Below are positions 16,856-24,500 of a stretch of DNA of 37,912 nt, in pieces. The stretch comes from Microcaldota archaeon (GTDB lineage: Archaea; Micrarchaeota; Micrarchaeia; Anstonellales; Bilamarchaeaceae), in assembly GCA_023248035.1 (NCBI GenBank), contig JAHFFJ010000006.1:1-37912 (forward strand), read 5' to 3'. Each line of letters starts with the position of its first letter. Position 1 is the stretch's first letter. A program made the position numbers and the translations under genes. The notes below the pieces were generated by a model. The model ran no database searches and was not told the DNA's origin. It was given only the letters and a program-made list of their open reading frames with translations.

Positions 16856-17584
16856 ATGGAAAGAAGAATATTTACCTATGCTCTGGACTTTTACTTAAAG
16901 CGTCTTGGTATCATTGTTGTCTTTTCAGTGCCTTTTATACTAGCATTTCTTATTCCGGTACTGGTGCCCGCACCAACCTATCTCGCTCTGGGGGGCGTAT
17001 TTCTGAGGACTGGTAGCATACCGGAATTATCTATAATCGACATAATCATAACCGCATTTGCTTATGGTATCGCCGTTTTCTTAATTGCAGATACTATTGT
17101 TAACATAAATTTAGTTGTTCGCTCAAAACGAACGTTAACTACGATTAAATACGAAGTTGTCCAGGCTGTTGGAAGCTATGCTATGCGTATATTCTATATC
17201 TATACAATGGTGCTTCTTTTGATGTTCATAGCCCAGCTTTTAACTTATGAGAATTCTCTACAGATATGGATATATCCACTATTTACATTTGTACTGTCAT
17301 TCCTTCTGTTCTTTGTTCCGCCTGCAGTTGTAATCGATAATTCTGATACTCCAACTGCAATAAGGCGCTCAGTTGCTATGGCACTTAAAAATCCACAAAC
17401 CATATTCCTATGGATACTCTTCTCGCTTGTGAGCTTGTCTATACTAAAAGTATTTTCTGATGTGATATTTTCCAATCCATTTTCGGGTTACTTTGTCCTT
17501 TTGATAAATTCGCTCCTGCTACTTCCATTCCTTACTGTGTTGCAGACCCAGATGTACATGGAAAAATATCCTCTGGCAAGGTGA
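16856..17584 (+). CDS. Multipass membrane protein of unknown function
   Basis: The protein has 242 residues from ATG 16856 (MERRIFTYALDFYLKRLG). The longer in-frame extension overlaps the divergent oxidoreductase and is rejected. Six hydrophobic segments span nearly the whole length (about 15-45, 60-80, 105-130, 140-165, 185-205, 210-230), separated by short basic loops such as RSKRT. The RRSVAMALKNPQTIFLW loop resembles a segment common in glycerophosphodiesterase-type membrane domains, but this is weak. TTTATTTAAATTATG about 20-30 nt upstream is a plausible TATA box. The HEAT-IPP isomerase gene follows almost directly. Confidence 0.65.
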   Translation: MERRIFTYALDFYLKRLGIIVVFSVPFILAFLIPVLVPAPTYLALGGVFLRTGSIPELSIIDIIITAFAYGIAVFLIADTIVNINLVVRSKRTLTTIKYEVVQAVGSYAMRIFYIYTMVLLLMFIAQLLTYENSLQIWIYPLFTFVLSFLLFFVPPAVVIDNSDTPTAIRRSVAMALKNPQTIFLWILFSLVSLSILKVFSDVIFSNPFSGYFVLLINSLLLLPFLTVLQTQMYMEKYPLAR

Positions 17585-17629
17585 TTTGATATCATATCTA
17601 ATCGTATTGATGACATAAAGATTGACAAA

Positions 17630-18934
17630 TTGATAAAAAAACTTGATGACCCAAAAACACTTGTAAGACAAGAAGCCTATGAAGATCTTTTATATTTCGA
17701 TGAACGTGCTATCCCAAAACTAATCAAAGCTTTAAAAAATAAAAATAGGAGGATCCGTTGCTATGCTGCCGGTTTATTGGGTGAGCTTGGGGGTGAGCAC
17801 GTTATCCAATCACTAACTCCAATTTTGAATGATAAGGATAAAAGAACAAGAGAAGTAGCATCGGAATCTATTGAATCAATTAAAAAAACTTTAAAGTTAA
17901 AAGATCAGCATACTATTAAAGTTTCTTTACAAAAGAAAGATATGCAACAAACAGAGTCTCGCAAAAAAGACCATGTTGAACTTGTTATTGCTAAAGGTGC
18001 ACAATATGCAAAAACCTCTGGTTTTGAACGTGTGGATTTTATTCATAATGCGCTTCCTGAAATCTCATTAAGTTCAGTTGACCTTTCAACCAAATTTCTT
18101 GGTAAGTCTATTCGCTATCCACTACTTATAACCGGTATGACTGGTGGCTATTCCGATGCTGAAAAAATAAATCGAGGACTTGCAGCAGCAGCACAAAAAC
18201 ATTCCATTGCTTTTGGTGTAGGGTCGCAAAGAGCTATGATTGAAAAGCCAGAACTTGCAAAAACCTACAAGGTGCGTGACGTTGCTCCTGACATCCCCCT
18301 TCTGGCAAATATTGGCGGGTTTCAGCTCAAAAAATACTCATTTGGGCAGATTGATTCACTGGTTCAAACGATCGAAGCAGATGCCCTTGCAGTTCATCTA
18401 AATCCCCTCCAAGAAGTAATTCAGCCGGAAGGAGATACTGATTTTACCGGCGTTCTTGGTGCAATCTCTGCTACCTGTGATAAACTTTCCGTTCCTGTCC
18501 TAGTTAAGGAAACCGGTGCGGGAATAAGCCAGGAAACTGCTATAAAACTAAAAGAGGCAGGCGCAAAATGGCTTGATGTTTCTGGTGCTGGTGGAACTTC
18601 CTGGAGCAAGGTGGAGTACCTTCGTTATCTTAAAAATGCCGGTGTTCATGGCTTTGAAGATTGGGGTATTCCTACTGTTGAAGCAATAATTCAGTGTCGT
18701 GGCGTTCTTCCCCTAATCGCAAGTGGTGGGGTGCGAAGCGGTATCGATGGTGCAAAGGCAATTGCGCTTGGTGCTGATCTGTGTGGTGCTGCATACCCTT
18801 TCATAAAAGCACTAAGGGCAAAATCACTCGAGCAGTCACTTGGGGTTTTTGAAAAACAAATGCAGATATGCGCTTATCTCACTGGTTCTAAGACAATAGA
18901 GGAATTAAAAAAAGCTAAAATGCGAATTAACTAA
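17630..18934 (+). CDS. fni: Type 2 isopentenyl diphosphate isomerase with N-terminal HEAT repeats
   Basis: The enzyme interconverts IPP and DMAPP using FMN and NAD(P)H. Residues 1-90 are HEAT-like helical repeats (VRQEAYEDLLYFDERAIPKLIKALKNKNRRIRCYAAGLLGELGG), absent from the usual enzyme of about 350 residues. The isomerase domain then begins (RKKDHVELVIAKGAQY) with PLLITGMTGG, FGVGSQRAMIE, NIGGFQLK, HLNPLQE and SGGVRSGIDGAKAIALGA, all conserved. No ATG lies before residue 100, so I use TTG 17630; an earlier ATT/ATA start reading IDDIKIDK (from about 17606) is possible. It overlaps the next, convergent gene by 8 nt at the stop. Confidence 0.85.
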   Translation: MIKKLDDPKTLVRQEAYEDLLYFDERAIPKLIKALKNKNRRIRCYAAGLLGELGGEHVIQSLTPILNDKDKRTREVASESIESIKKTLKLKDQHTIKVSLQKKDMQQTESRKKDHVELVIAKGAQYAKTSGFERVDFIHNALPEISLSSVDLSTKFLGKSIRYPLLITGMTGGYSDAEKINRGLAAAAQKHSIAFGVGSQRAMIEKPELAKTYKVRDVAPDIPLLANIGGFQLKKYSFGQIDSLVQTIEADALAVHLNPLQEVIQPEGDTDFTGVLGAISATCDKLSVPVLVKETGAGISQETAIKLKEAGAKWLDVSGAGGTSWSKVEYLRYLKNAGVHGFEDWGIPTVEAIIQCRGVLPLIASGGVRSGIDGAKAIALGADLCGAAYPFIKALRAKSLEQSLGVFEKQMQICAYLTGSKTIEELKKAKMRIN

Positions 18935-19709
18935 GTAACTCTTTCTGTGCACTTTCTGCAAATGTCACTACGCTTTCTTTCAATGTTTTTGCAAATCTTA
19001 CTAGCTGAGAAAATATGTGCTCAAATGATCTCATGTCTACTACTTGCCCTCTTTTCATTATTTTTGCGTACCTAGTGCCAATCTCACTTGCGTCATCTCC
19101 ATTACTTACTATTACGTATGCTGCACGCTTTAGTCTTTTTTGTGTTGCTGATTGTGGGTCTATCATAGTTGCTAATAGCAAACCCGGATCTGCAACTACG
19201 ATATCCAAACTCCCATAACTATTTCCACTCAATGTGAATTTTTCTGACCTATCAAAATCTTCAGGTTTTATTACTGTTTCACATACCCCACCGACAAAAA
19301 GATCAACTTTGGAAAGAGCAGGAAATTTTCTGTCATCTAGAGTGTATACCTTATAATCAAGTTCACTTAGGGTTTCAGTAACTTTACTTCCGGAATACTC
19401 TACTCGCTGCCTACCTATTATCCTTCTTTCTATTATGTTTCTTCTCACTCCCTCCGGTATCTTATCTACTACCATATCTACATCTGTTGGGTGTGCCCCA
19501 GTTAAGTTTTTCTTATATCTTGGATCACTTTGTAGCATACAAGCTGTTCCGCCTATTAACATTGGTTCAATTCCTAGTTCTCTAAAACCTCTAAAAACAT
19601 CACCTATCTGGTCCAAGACTGGCACTCCTTTTTTTGAAAAAGCTGTTCTCTCTAGTACTTCCGCTCTATTGTGTGTTCTTCCGAAGAAGTCCTTTCTTGT
19701 TTGGAGCAT
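18927..19709 (-). CDS. Nucleotidyltransferase-fold protein (putative)
   Basis: The protein has 260 residues. EPMLIGGTACMLQ...TDVDMVVDK has the GG...DxD pattern of the nucleotidyltransferase superfamily (AbiEii/MNT-like), and the third acidic residue may be in KVDLFVGG. A helical C-terminal half contains ADPGLLLATMIDPQSATQKRLKRAAYVIVSN. It could be a regulatory or defence-related nucleotidyltransferase, but no substrate or partner is visible. It is convergent with fni and divergent from the RelA/SpoT-like gene, with 140 AT-rich nt between. Confidence 0.55.
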   Translation of the reverse strand: MLQTRKDFFGRTHNRAEVLERTAFSKKGVPVLDQIGDVFRGFRELGIEPMLIGGTACMLQSDPRYKKNLTGAHPTDVDMVVDKIPEGVRRNIIERRIIGRQRVEYSGSKVTETLSELDYKVYTLDDRKFPALSKVDLFVGGVCETVIKPEDFDRSEKFTLSGNSYGSLDIVVADPGLLLATMIDPQSATQKRLKRAAYVIVSNGDDASEIGTRYAKIMKRGQVVDMRSFEHIFSQLVRFAKTLKESVVTFAESAQKELLS

Positions 19710-19849
19710 AAAGAATTACCACATTTGATCTATTTAAATGTTATAGTTTCTATTTTTTAATGTTAATTATTCAATTATCATTTTCCACTATTTAATCCTA
19801 TGTAACCTGATCAATATGTTTAAATAAACGTGTTAGTATATATATTTTC

Positions 19850-21568
19850 ATGGCTAGCGCTAGAAGAAGTACCTCTACATCATCAAGGCAGTTTGCTGAC
19901 CTGGGTGGTAGTCCTTATCCAGAACCGCTTAATGCAGCTGCCAATCGCTGGTTTGATCTTTATTCGAAACATGCTGGTCAGGATCTAGGGCCACGTGCCT
20001 TTGATCATGTTAAACGGGTAGTTGACTGCGCAATTATTTATGGTGTAATTGAACCAAAAAAAATTACTGACCAAAAAGCGGATCCGACCGGCATTAATCT
20101 TCAACTTGCGAATGTTATCTTTCCTCATCTTTTTGGTATAACTGTAAGAGCGGCACAATTAACTTTCCCATCTGAAGATTTTGGGCGTTACCGTCATGTA
20201 ACTGATGGTTATGATGTCTTTAACGGCTTAAGGGATAATGATCTTGCACTTCGGGATCCGGGAGTCTATACTGGTCTTTTGAGTAACCCTTCACTCGGTC
20301 TTCTTGCAAGGATGGTTGATGTTTTACAATATGCGCCACCACACCTACATTTGGCTGAAGTTGAGCTTGGGGATCTTCCTGGAAATTTATTCTATGTTTT
20401 CAATAAAAAAAGTATTAAACCCGAGGCAAGTCATATTGCTGGAGCAATAAGAAAAGTTTATTTTCCCCTAGCCGAAGTGCTTGGTTATCCACAAATGGCT
20501 GGCGATCTTATATGTACCTCTATATTCCACTCTAACCTTCTTGTATATACAACTGTAAAAGAAGCACTTGATAGCTTTGGTAATGAGGTAAGAGATACCA
20601 GTTTACTTTTTAGCAATGGTGTACTTCCCGCTCTTAAAAAAGAGCTTGAAAAGAGAGGCTTTGAATTTGAGGTAACAAATCGTCATTCCAAACACCCAGG
20701 CAAAGTTATGGAAAAAGTCCAGCGTTACCTTGGTGAAAATGGAGGTATGAGCAAGAATAAGTCTGAGGAAGAAGTAAAACTTTCAATAACTGACCAGGTT
20801 CGTTCCCTTGCTGATCTTGCAGCTGCACGTATAATTTTAATTTCAAGAAACGGAACTCCAATAACTCAAAATGATCTTCCAACTTTTAGGGAAGTAGCAG
20901 AACTTATAGTTCAACTTACTCAAAATGCATCACAAATACATACTTCTGAAATAACTGATAATATTTCCAAGCCAAAAGCAAACGGCTACCAGGATTTTAA
21001 GGTCGATCTTGTTTTTACTGATCCTCGTTTATTTAGGTTTGAAGTTATTCTTATGACTCCTAGCATGTACCTTTATTCTGAACATGGTGGCGCTGCTCAT
21101 TACCTTTACAAAGCCAAGTTGGGTGGTGGTAATTCAGCAACCCAGGTTACTCAGACAGTTGCAAATGCTTATGGTGATGTAGTTCGTTCTCTTCAAAATG
21201 GGCATCACAAGCTAACTGGAGATATCCCACCTCCCCATAGCAGCAGAATTACAGTTCAAATTCAAGCGGATGGCAAAACTCAAAACCAGATGTTGGCTCC
21301 CAATGTAACTGTTCTTGATGCAATAATAAGTGCTGGATTTGATCCTTTAACAGGTCGTTATGCAATTACAAACTTTAGGGGGTCACATCATTTACCAATA
21401 GACCTTGGATCGGGGATTCTAGATCTTGGCCCTACTCCTACCATAGTACTAAGTTCTGGCTCAGGCAGGCCAATAGGTGATCCTATAATCAGAGCGCTAG
21501 TGCCAAAGGTGGTACTGCCTGCAACTAAAGAGGCACTTCGTCAGCGATTAAGAGATCTTAAAGTCTAA
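19850..21568 (+). CDS. RelA/SpoT-like protein (HD-like, synthetase-like and TGS-like domains)
   Basis: The protein has 572 residues in the order of a long RelA/SpoT homologue. Residues about 45-200 occupy the position of the HD hydrolase domain but lack a clear HD pair. The linker RKVYFPLAEVLGYPQMAGDL (201-220) matches the family. The synthetase-like part has NRHSKHPGKVMEKV (277-290), ADLAAARIIL (321-330), KPKANGYQDF (374-383) and FEVILMTPSMYLYSEHGGAAHYLYK (397-421), near the bacterial NGYQSxH and EVQIRT...AEHGxAAHxxYK motifs. The Gln and Arg of EVQIRT are replaced (EVILMT). A TGS-like domain follows (466-510). (p)ppGpp synthesis is possible but the altered residues leave it open. Confidence 0.7.
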   Translation: MASARRSTSTSSRQFADLGGSPYPEPLNAAANRWFDLYSKHAGQDLGPRAFDHVKRVVDCAIIYGVIEPKKITDQKADPTGINLQLANVIFPHLFGITVRAAQLTFPSEDFGRYRHVTDGYDVFNGLRDNDLALRDPGVYTGLLSNPSLGLLARMVDVLQYAPPHLHLAEVELGDLPGNLFYVFNKKSIKPEASHIAGAIRKVYFPLAEVLGYPQMAGDLICTSIFHSNLLVYTTVKEALDSFGNEVRDTSLLFSNGVLPALKKELEKRGFEFEVTNRHSKHPGKVMEKVQRYLGENGGMSKNKSEEEVKLSITDQVRSLADLAAARIILISRNGTPITQNDLPTFREVAELIVQLTQNASQIHTSEITDNISKPKANGYQDFKVDLVFTDPRLFRFEVILMTPSMYLYSEHGGAAHYLYKAKLGGGNSATQVTQTVANAYGDVVRSLQNGHHKLTGDIPPPHSSRITVQIQADGKTQNQMLAPNVTVLDAIISAGFDPLTGRYAITNFRGSHHLPIDLGSGILDLGPTPTIVLSSGSGRPIGDPIIRALVPKVVLPATKEALRQRLRDLKV

Positions 21569-22029
21569 ATCTCATCAAACTCAGTAAGTCTTTTTACTAC
21601 ATTAAGTACGATGTTGGTATTTGTTTTTTCTACACCTTCACTTCCTAGTATCTTTTTCACCACTCCGCTAAGCTCGCTTCGTGATTTACACATGACTATT
21701 GCTATTGCATCATATTCGCCAGTCGTATCCCAAACTGCTGCCACATAAGGAAGCTGTGCTATCTTACTTTCAAGAGCTAAGATGTTCTTTCCACTCATAC
21801 TAATCTCTACTATGGCCATGAATTCAAATCCAAGTTTCTGATAATCAAGCCTGCAACCATAACCAGTTACGTAACCTGAACGTTCCAGCCATCTTATCCT
21901 CTCTATCATAGCTGCAGGTGACATTTTCATATCTCTGGCAAGAGTTCGGTAAGAACGTTTTGAATTTTTTATAAGTTCAGCCATTATTTTTTTATCGAAT
22001 TCGTCCGGTTTTTTATTTATTTTTGGCAT
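21565..22029 (-). CDS. Lrp/AsnC family transcription regulator
   Basis: The protein has 154 residues from ATG 22029 (MPKINKKPDEFDKKIM). I prefer this to ATG 22041 because the TATA box (ATATATAAATATA, minus strand) is only about 15-25 nt from 22041, and the dyad in between would then be an untranslated operator. The N-terminal helix-turn-helix (ELIKNSKRSYRTLARDMKMSPAAMIERIRWLERSGYV) is followed by the RAM ligand-binding domain (YVAAVWDTTGEYDAIAIVMCKS). Such regulators commonly sense amino acids. It is divergent from glnA, an obvious candidate target, with 165 nt between. It overlaps the previous gene's stop by 4 nt. Confidence 0.88.
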   Translation of the reverse strand: MPKINKKPDEFDKKIMAELIKNSKRSYRTLARDMKMSPAAMIERIRWLERSGYVTGYGCRLDYQKLGFEFMAIVEISMSGKNILALESKIAQLPYVAAVWDTTGEYDAIAIVMCKSRSELSGVVKKILGSEGVEKTNTNIVLNVVKRLTEFDEI

Positions 22030-22033
22030 ATAA

Positions 22034-22045
22034 ATGAACATTTGT
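22034..22045. promoter_or_regulatory. Dyad operator candidate at the lrp promoter
   Basis: GAACATTTGTTC (arms GAACA/TGTTC around TT) lies between the TATA-like box and the preferred start of the regulator gene. The position fits autorepression by an Lrp-type dimer. TTTGTTC half-sites also occur near 22075 and 22158 upstream of glnA. Confidence 0.4.
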
Positions 22046-22193
22046 TCTGTATATTTATATATAATCCTATTTTTTGTTCAGTTTCTTAGCTGACTAATAA
22101 CTTTTCACTAGCTTTTTAATTCTTTTTTCCGATTTCTAATTAACTTCTTCAAATTTGTTCCCAATTGAGCCAATCTGAAGCGGAGGTTTTTTT

Positions 22194-23603
22194 ATGGATG
22201 CAAAGTCAGCTAAAGCACTAGTGGAAAAGGAAGGACTGGAATTTGTTGATGTGAAGTTTTCTGACCTGTTTGGTCAATGGCAGCATTTGACTTTACCTAC
22301 TCCGTATATGAAATTTACTGAAGGAGAAATTGTACCTTTTGATGGTTCATCCATTCGTGGATTCAAGGAAATTAATGAAAGCGACATGTATCTTCATGCG
22401 GACTATTCTACTTCAATAGTAGACCCATTCTCATCCAGTACATTATCTGTAATCTGTGATGTCTACGATCCAATACACAAAAAATATTTCGATCGTGATC
22501 CTCGTGTTATAGCTAAGCGTGGCGAAGAATACCTTAAGCATTCGGGTGTCGGCGATGTTGCATATTTTGGTCCAGAAGCCGAGTTCTTCATATTCGATGA
22601 CCTAAGATTCCAGCAAAACGAAAATTCCGGTTTCTATGTGGTTGATTCCGATGAAGGCATCTGGAATTCCCATGGTGGAGGCGAACCGAGTCTGGCTTAC
22701 AAAATGCGCCATAAAGAAGGCTATTTCCCTACCCCTCCTCATGATTCTGTTCACGAGATCCGTTCGGACATGGTTCGTAGCATGATGCAGTGCGGGATAA
22801 AAGTGGAACGTCATCATCATGAAGTTGCAACTGCCGGTCAGTGTGAGATCAATTTTCGATTTGATACTCTGCTCAAGTCTGCTGACAACATGATGCTTTT
22901 CAAATATATTGTCAAGAACATGGCCAGAAAACATGGCCGAGTTGCGACTTTCATGCCAAAGCCACTCTTTAACGATAATGGTTCTGGTATGCACTGCCAT
23001 CAAAGTATCTGGAAGGAGGGTAAGAACATGTTTGCTGGTGATATGGTTGGCGGTCTGAGCCAGGATGCACTCTACTATATCGGTGGTCTTCTTTCTCATG
23101 CACGTGCACTTGCAGCCATCCTTTCACCAACCACGAACTCTTATAAGAGACTTGTTCCTGGTTTTGAAGCACCTGTAAATCTTGCATTTAGTGTTGCAAA
23201 TCGGAGTGCAGCAGTGAGAATTCCTCTTACTGAAAAAGAAAACACTTCAGCAAGAAGAATTGAGTATCGTCCCCCGGATCCAAGTACCAATCCTTATATC
23301 GGATTTTCAGCAATGCTCATGGCTGGTTTGGATGGAATAAAGAAAAAGACCGATCCAGGTGAGGTGGTTACTGAGAATATCTATCATATGTCAAAGGAAA
23401 GGGCAGCCAAGATAAGAAAACTACCAGGAAGCCTGGATGAAGCTTTGGCTGAACTTGAATCTGACCATGCATTTTTACTCCAAGGTGGCGTGTTTACCAA
23501 GGATGTAATAGAAAGCTGGATAGATCAAAAGAGACATAAAGAAATCGATCAGGTTAGGCTAAGGCCTCACCCCTGGGAATTCCATCTTTACCACGATGTC
23601 TAA
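22194..23603 (+). CDS. glnA: Glutamine synthetase, type I (beta-like)
   Basis: The enzyme makes glutamine from glutamate, ammonia and ATP, forming a dodecamer. It has 469 residues, the same size as the enterobacterial enzyme and longer than most archaeal GSI-alpha (about 440). Conserved are FDGSSIRGF, EAEFF, HHHEVATAGQ, NGSGMHCHQS, NRSAAVRIP and RRIEYRPPDPSTNPY. NIYHMS (about residues 397-402 region) holds a Tyr where bacterial GSI-beta is adenylylated, and the C terminus HPWEFHLYHDV matches the bacterial form. A GGAGG ribosome-binding site precedes the ATG. T tracts after the stop (23604-23620) look like a terminator. Confidence 0.93.
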   Translation: MDAKSAKALVEKEGLEFVDVKFSDLFGQWQHLTLPTPYMKFTEGEIVPFDGSSIRGFKEINESDMYLHADYSTSIVDPFSSSTLSVICDVYDPIHKKYFDRDPRVIAKRGEEYLKHSGVGDVAYFGPEAEFFIFDDLRFQQNENSGFYVVDSDEGIWNSHGGGEPSLAYKMRHKEGYFPTPPHDSVHEIRSDMVRSMMQCGIKVERHHHEVATAGQCEINFRFDTLLKSADNMMLFKYIVKNMARKHGRVATFMPKPLFNDNGSGMHCHQSIWKEGKNMFAGDMVGGLSQDALYYIGGLLSHARALAAILSPTTNSYKRLVPGFEAPVNLAFSVANRSAAVRIPLTEKENTSARRIEYRPPDPSTNPYIGFSAMLMAGLDGIKKKTDPGEVVTENIYHMSKERAAKIRKLPGSLDEALAELESDHAFLLQGGVFTKDVIESWIDQKRHKEIDQVRLRPHPWEFHLYHDV

Positions 23604-23672
23604 TTTTTTTATTTTTTTCAAAAATTTGATTCCCTAAAAATTTTGCAAATTTGCCTAAGAGGCAAATCAGTT
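23604..23672 (+). terminator. T-rich terminator region after glnA, with hairpin
   Basis: T tracts at 23605-23619 follow the glnA stop directly, as in archaeal termination. The perfect hairpin TTTGCCT-AAG-AGGCAAA (about 23650-23667) and the T tract read from the minus strand could serve the opposite-facing tRNA-Lys as well. Confidence 0.5.
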
Positions 23673-23680
23673 AACAAAAA

Positions 23681-23943
23681 CGGGCTCAGAGGGATTTGAA
23701 CCCTCGACCTGCGGATTGCCGCTTTTTAGGAAAAAGTGGCGCAAAAACTCGCGTGCTATTTCCGAAAAAGTAAAAGTCCGACGCTCTACCAAGTTACTCC
23801 CCCACTTTTAGGAAAAGTGGGACCAAAACAGTTTCGTTAATTTTCGCTTCGCGAAAATGTAAATGCGACAAAACGCTAAGGCGTTTTGAAACAATCAGTT
23901 TTGATCCACCTTTTTCCAAAAGGTGGAACTGAGCTATGAGCCC
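23681..23943 (-). tRNA. tRNA-Lys(UUU) with two introns
   Basis: Exons are 23943-23927, 23790-23771 and 23716-23681 on the minus strand, giving a 73-nt mature tRNA with acceptor GGGCTCA/TGAGCCC, D arm GCTC/GAGC, anticodon loop CTTTTAA and T arm GAGGGTTCAAATCCCTC. Anticodon is UUU. CCA is not encoded. Intron 1 (23926-23791, 136 nt) sits in the D loop between positions 17 and 18; its edges are uncertain by a few nt because the bulge-helix-bulge is imperfect. Intron 2 (23770-23717, 54 nt) is at the canonical 37/38 site. Intron 1 consists almost wholly of four hairpins (23801-23821, 23840-23858, 23869-23888, 23906-23926). The bottom pair of the anticodon stem is U-C. Confidence 0.85.
23869..23888. 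repeat. Recurrent hairpin CAAAACGC/GCGTTTTG, copy 1
   Basis: Perfect 8-bp stem with loop TAAG (plus strand), inside the D-loop intron of tRNA-Lys. The same stem occurs in both tRNA-Cys introns with different loops. Confidence 0.75.
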
Positions 23944-23963
23944 TTAAATAAAATTTACTGAAA

Positions 23964-23977
23964 GCATTTTAAAAAGC
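23964..23977. promoter_or_regulatory. Shared, nearly palindromic TATA element for two divergent tRNAs
   Basis: GCATTTTAAAAAGC is nearly identical read from either strand (GCTTTTTAAAATGC). Its centre is about 27 nt from the 5' end of tRNA-Lys (23943) and about 29 nt from that of tRNA-Cys (24000), the normal TATA distance in archaea in both directions. No other TATA-like box is equally well placed for both. Confidence 0.55.
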
Positions 23978-24074
23978 TTGACTCCTAATTAACTTTCAAG
24001 CCGGGTTGGCAGATCGGCTATGCGTCCGCCTGCAGCCGCTTTTTAATAAAAAGCTTGGCAAAAACATTCCGTTT

Positions 24075-24094
24075 CAAAACGCTCCCGCGTTTTG
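24075..24094. repeat. Recurrent hairpin CAAAACGC/GCGTTTTG, copy 2
   Basis: Same 8-bp stem with loop TCCC, inside the anticodon-loop intron of tRNA-Cys. Confidence 0.75.
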
Positions 24095-24238
24095 GAGTAA
24101 AATCATTTTTTCGTAAAAGCGAAAAAATTAAGATGGATGTTTTTGGCTCGTCTTTTTCTTAAAAAGGTAGAAAGCGGAAAAGAGGGGTTCAATCTCGCCC
24201 TTTTTTACTAAAAAAGGGCACAAAAAAACCAGAAGTTG

Positions 24239-24258
24239 CAAAACGCTCTCGCGTTTTG
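24239..24258. repeat. Recurrent hairpin CAAAACGC/GCGTTTTG, copy 3
   Basis: Same 8-bp stem with loop TCTC, inside the T-loop intron of tRNA-Cys. Confidence 0.75.
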
Positions 24259-24384
24259 TTGCTGGGTTTTGATAGAACCTTTGCAATTTAGAAAAAATTT
24301 GCATCAAAAACTTATGATAAGTTTTGGTCAAACTTTTCCTAAAAGTTTGAAAAAGGTTTGAATGGAACTATTCCTCTACCCGGC

Positions 24385-24410
24385 TTTATTTTTTTATTGT
24401 CTTTTCTTCC
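24385..24410 (+). terminator. T-tract terminator after tRNA-Cys
   Basis: TTTATTTTTTTATT and a further TTTTC tract directly follow the discriminator base. The remaining sequence to 24500 shows no gene. Confidence 0.5.
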
Positions 24411-24500
24411 CAAAGCTTTTTTTGCTCAAAATGAAAGACGGATCGAATTACTTTAGGTGGCATCTGCTTATAGGTAAATTCTATCTACCTCTTCTTTAAA

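Larger units (their letters stand above)
24000..24385 (+). tRNA. tRNA-Cys(GCA) with two introns
   Basis: Exons are 24000-24035, 24173-24192 and 24371-24385, giving 71 nt: acceptor GCCGGGT/ACCCGGC, discriminator U, anticodon stem TCCGC/GCGGA, loop CTGCAGA with anticodon GCA, and T arm AGGGG-TTCAATT-CCTCT. Intron 1 (24036-24172, 137 nt) is at 37/38, with central helix CTGC/GTAG and 3-nt bulges AGC and AAA. Intron 2 (24193-24370, 178 nt) is in the T loop between positions 58 and 59, with outer helix AGAGGG/TCCTCT, central helix GTTC/GAAC and bulges AAT and TAT, a textbook bulge-helix-bulge. CCA is not encoded. Both introns are packed with short hairpins. Confidence 0.87.

Noticed and set aside
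24128-24331. Minus-strand open frame across the tRNA-Cys introns
   Set aside because: It lies over tRNA exons and hairpins and has low-complexity Lys/Phe/Ser content.
23604-24500. Insertion sequence or integrated element at the tRNA pair
   Set aside because: There is no transposase, integrase or duplicated tRNA end. The extra sequence is explained as introns.
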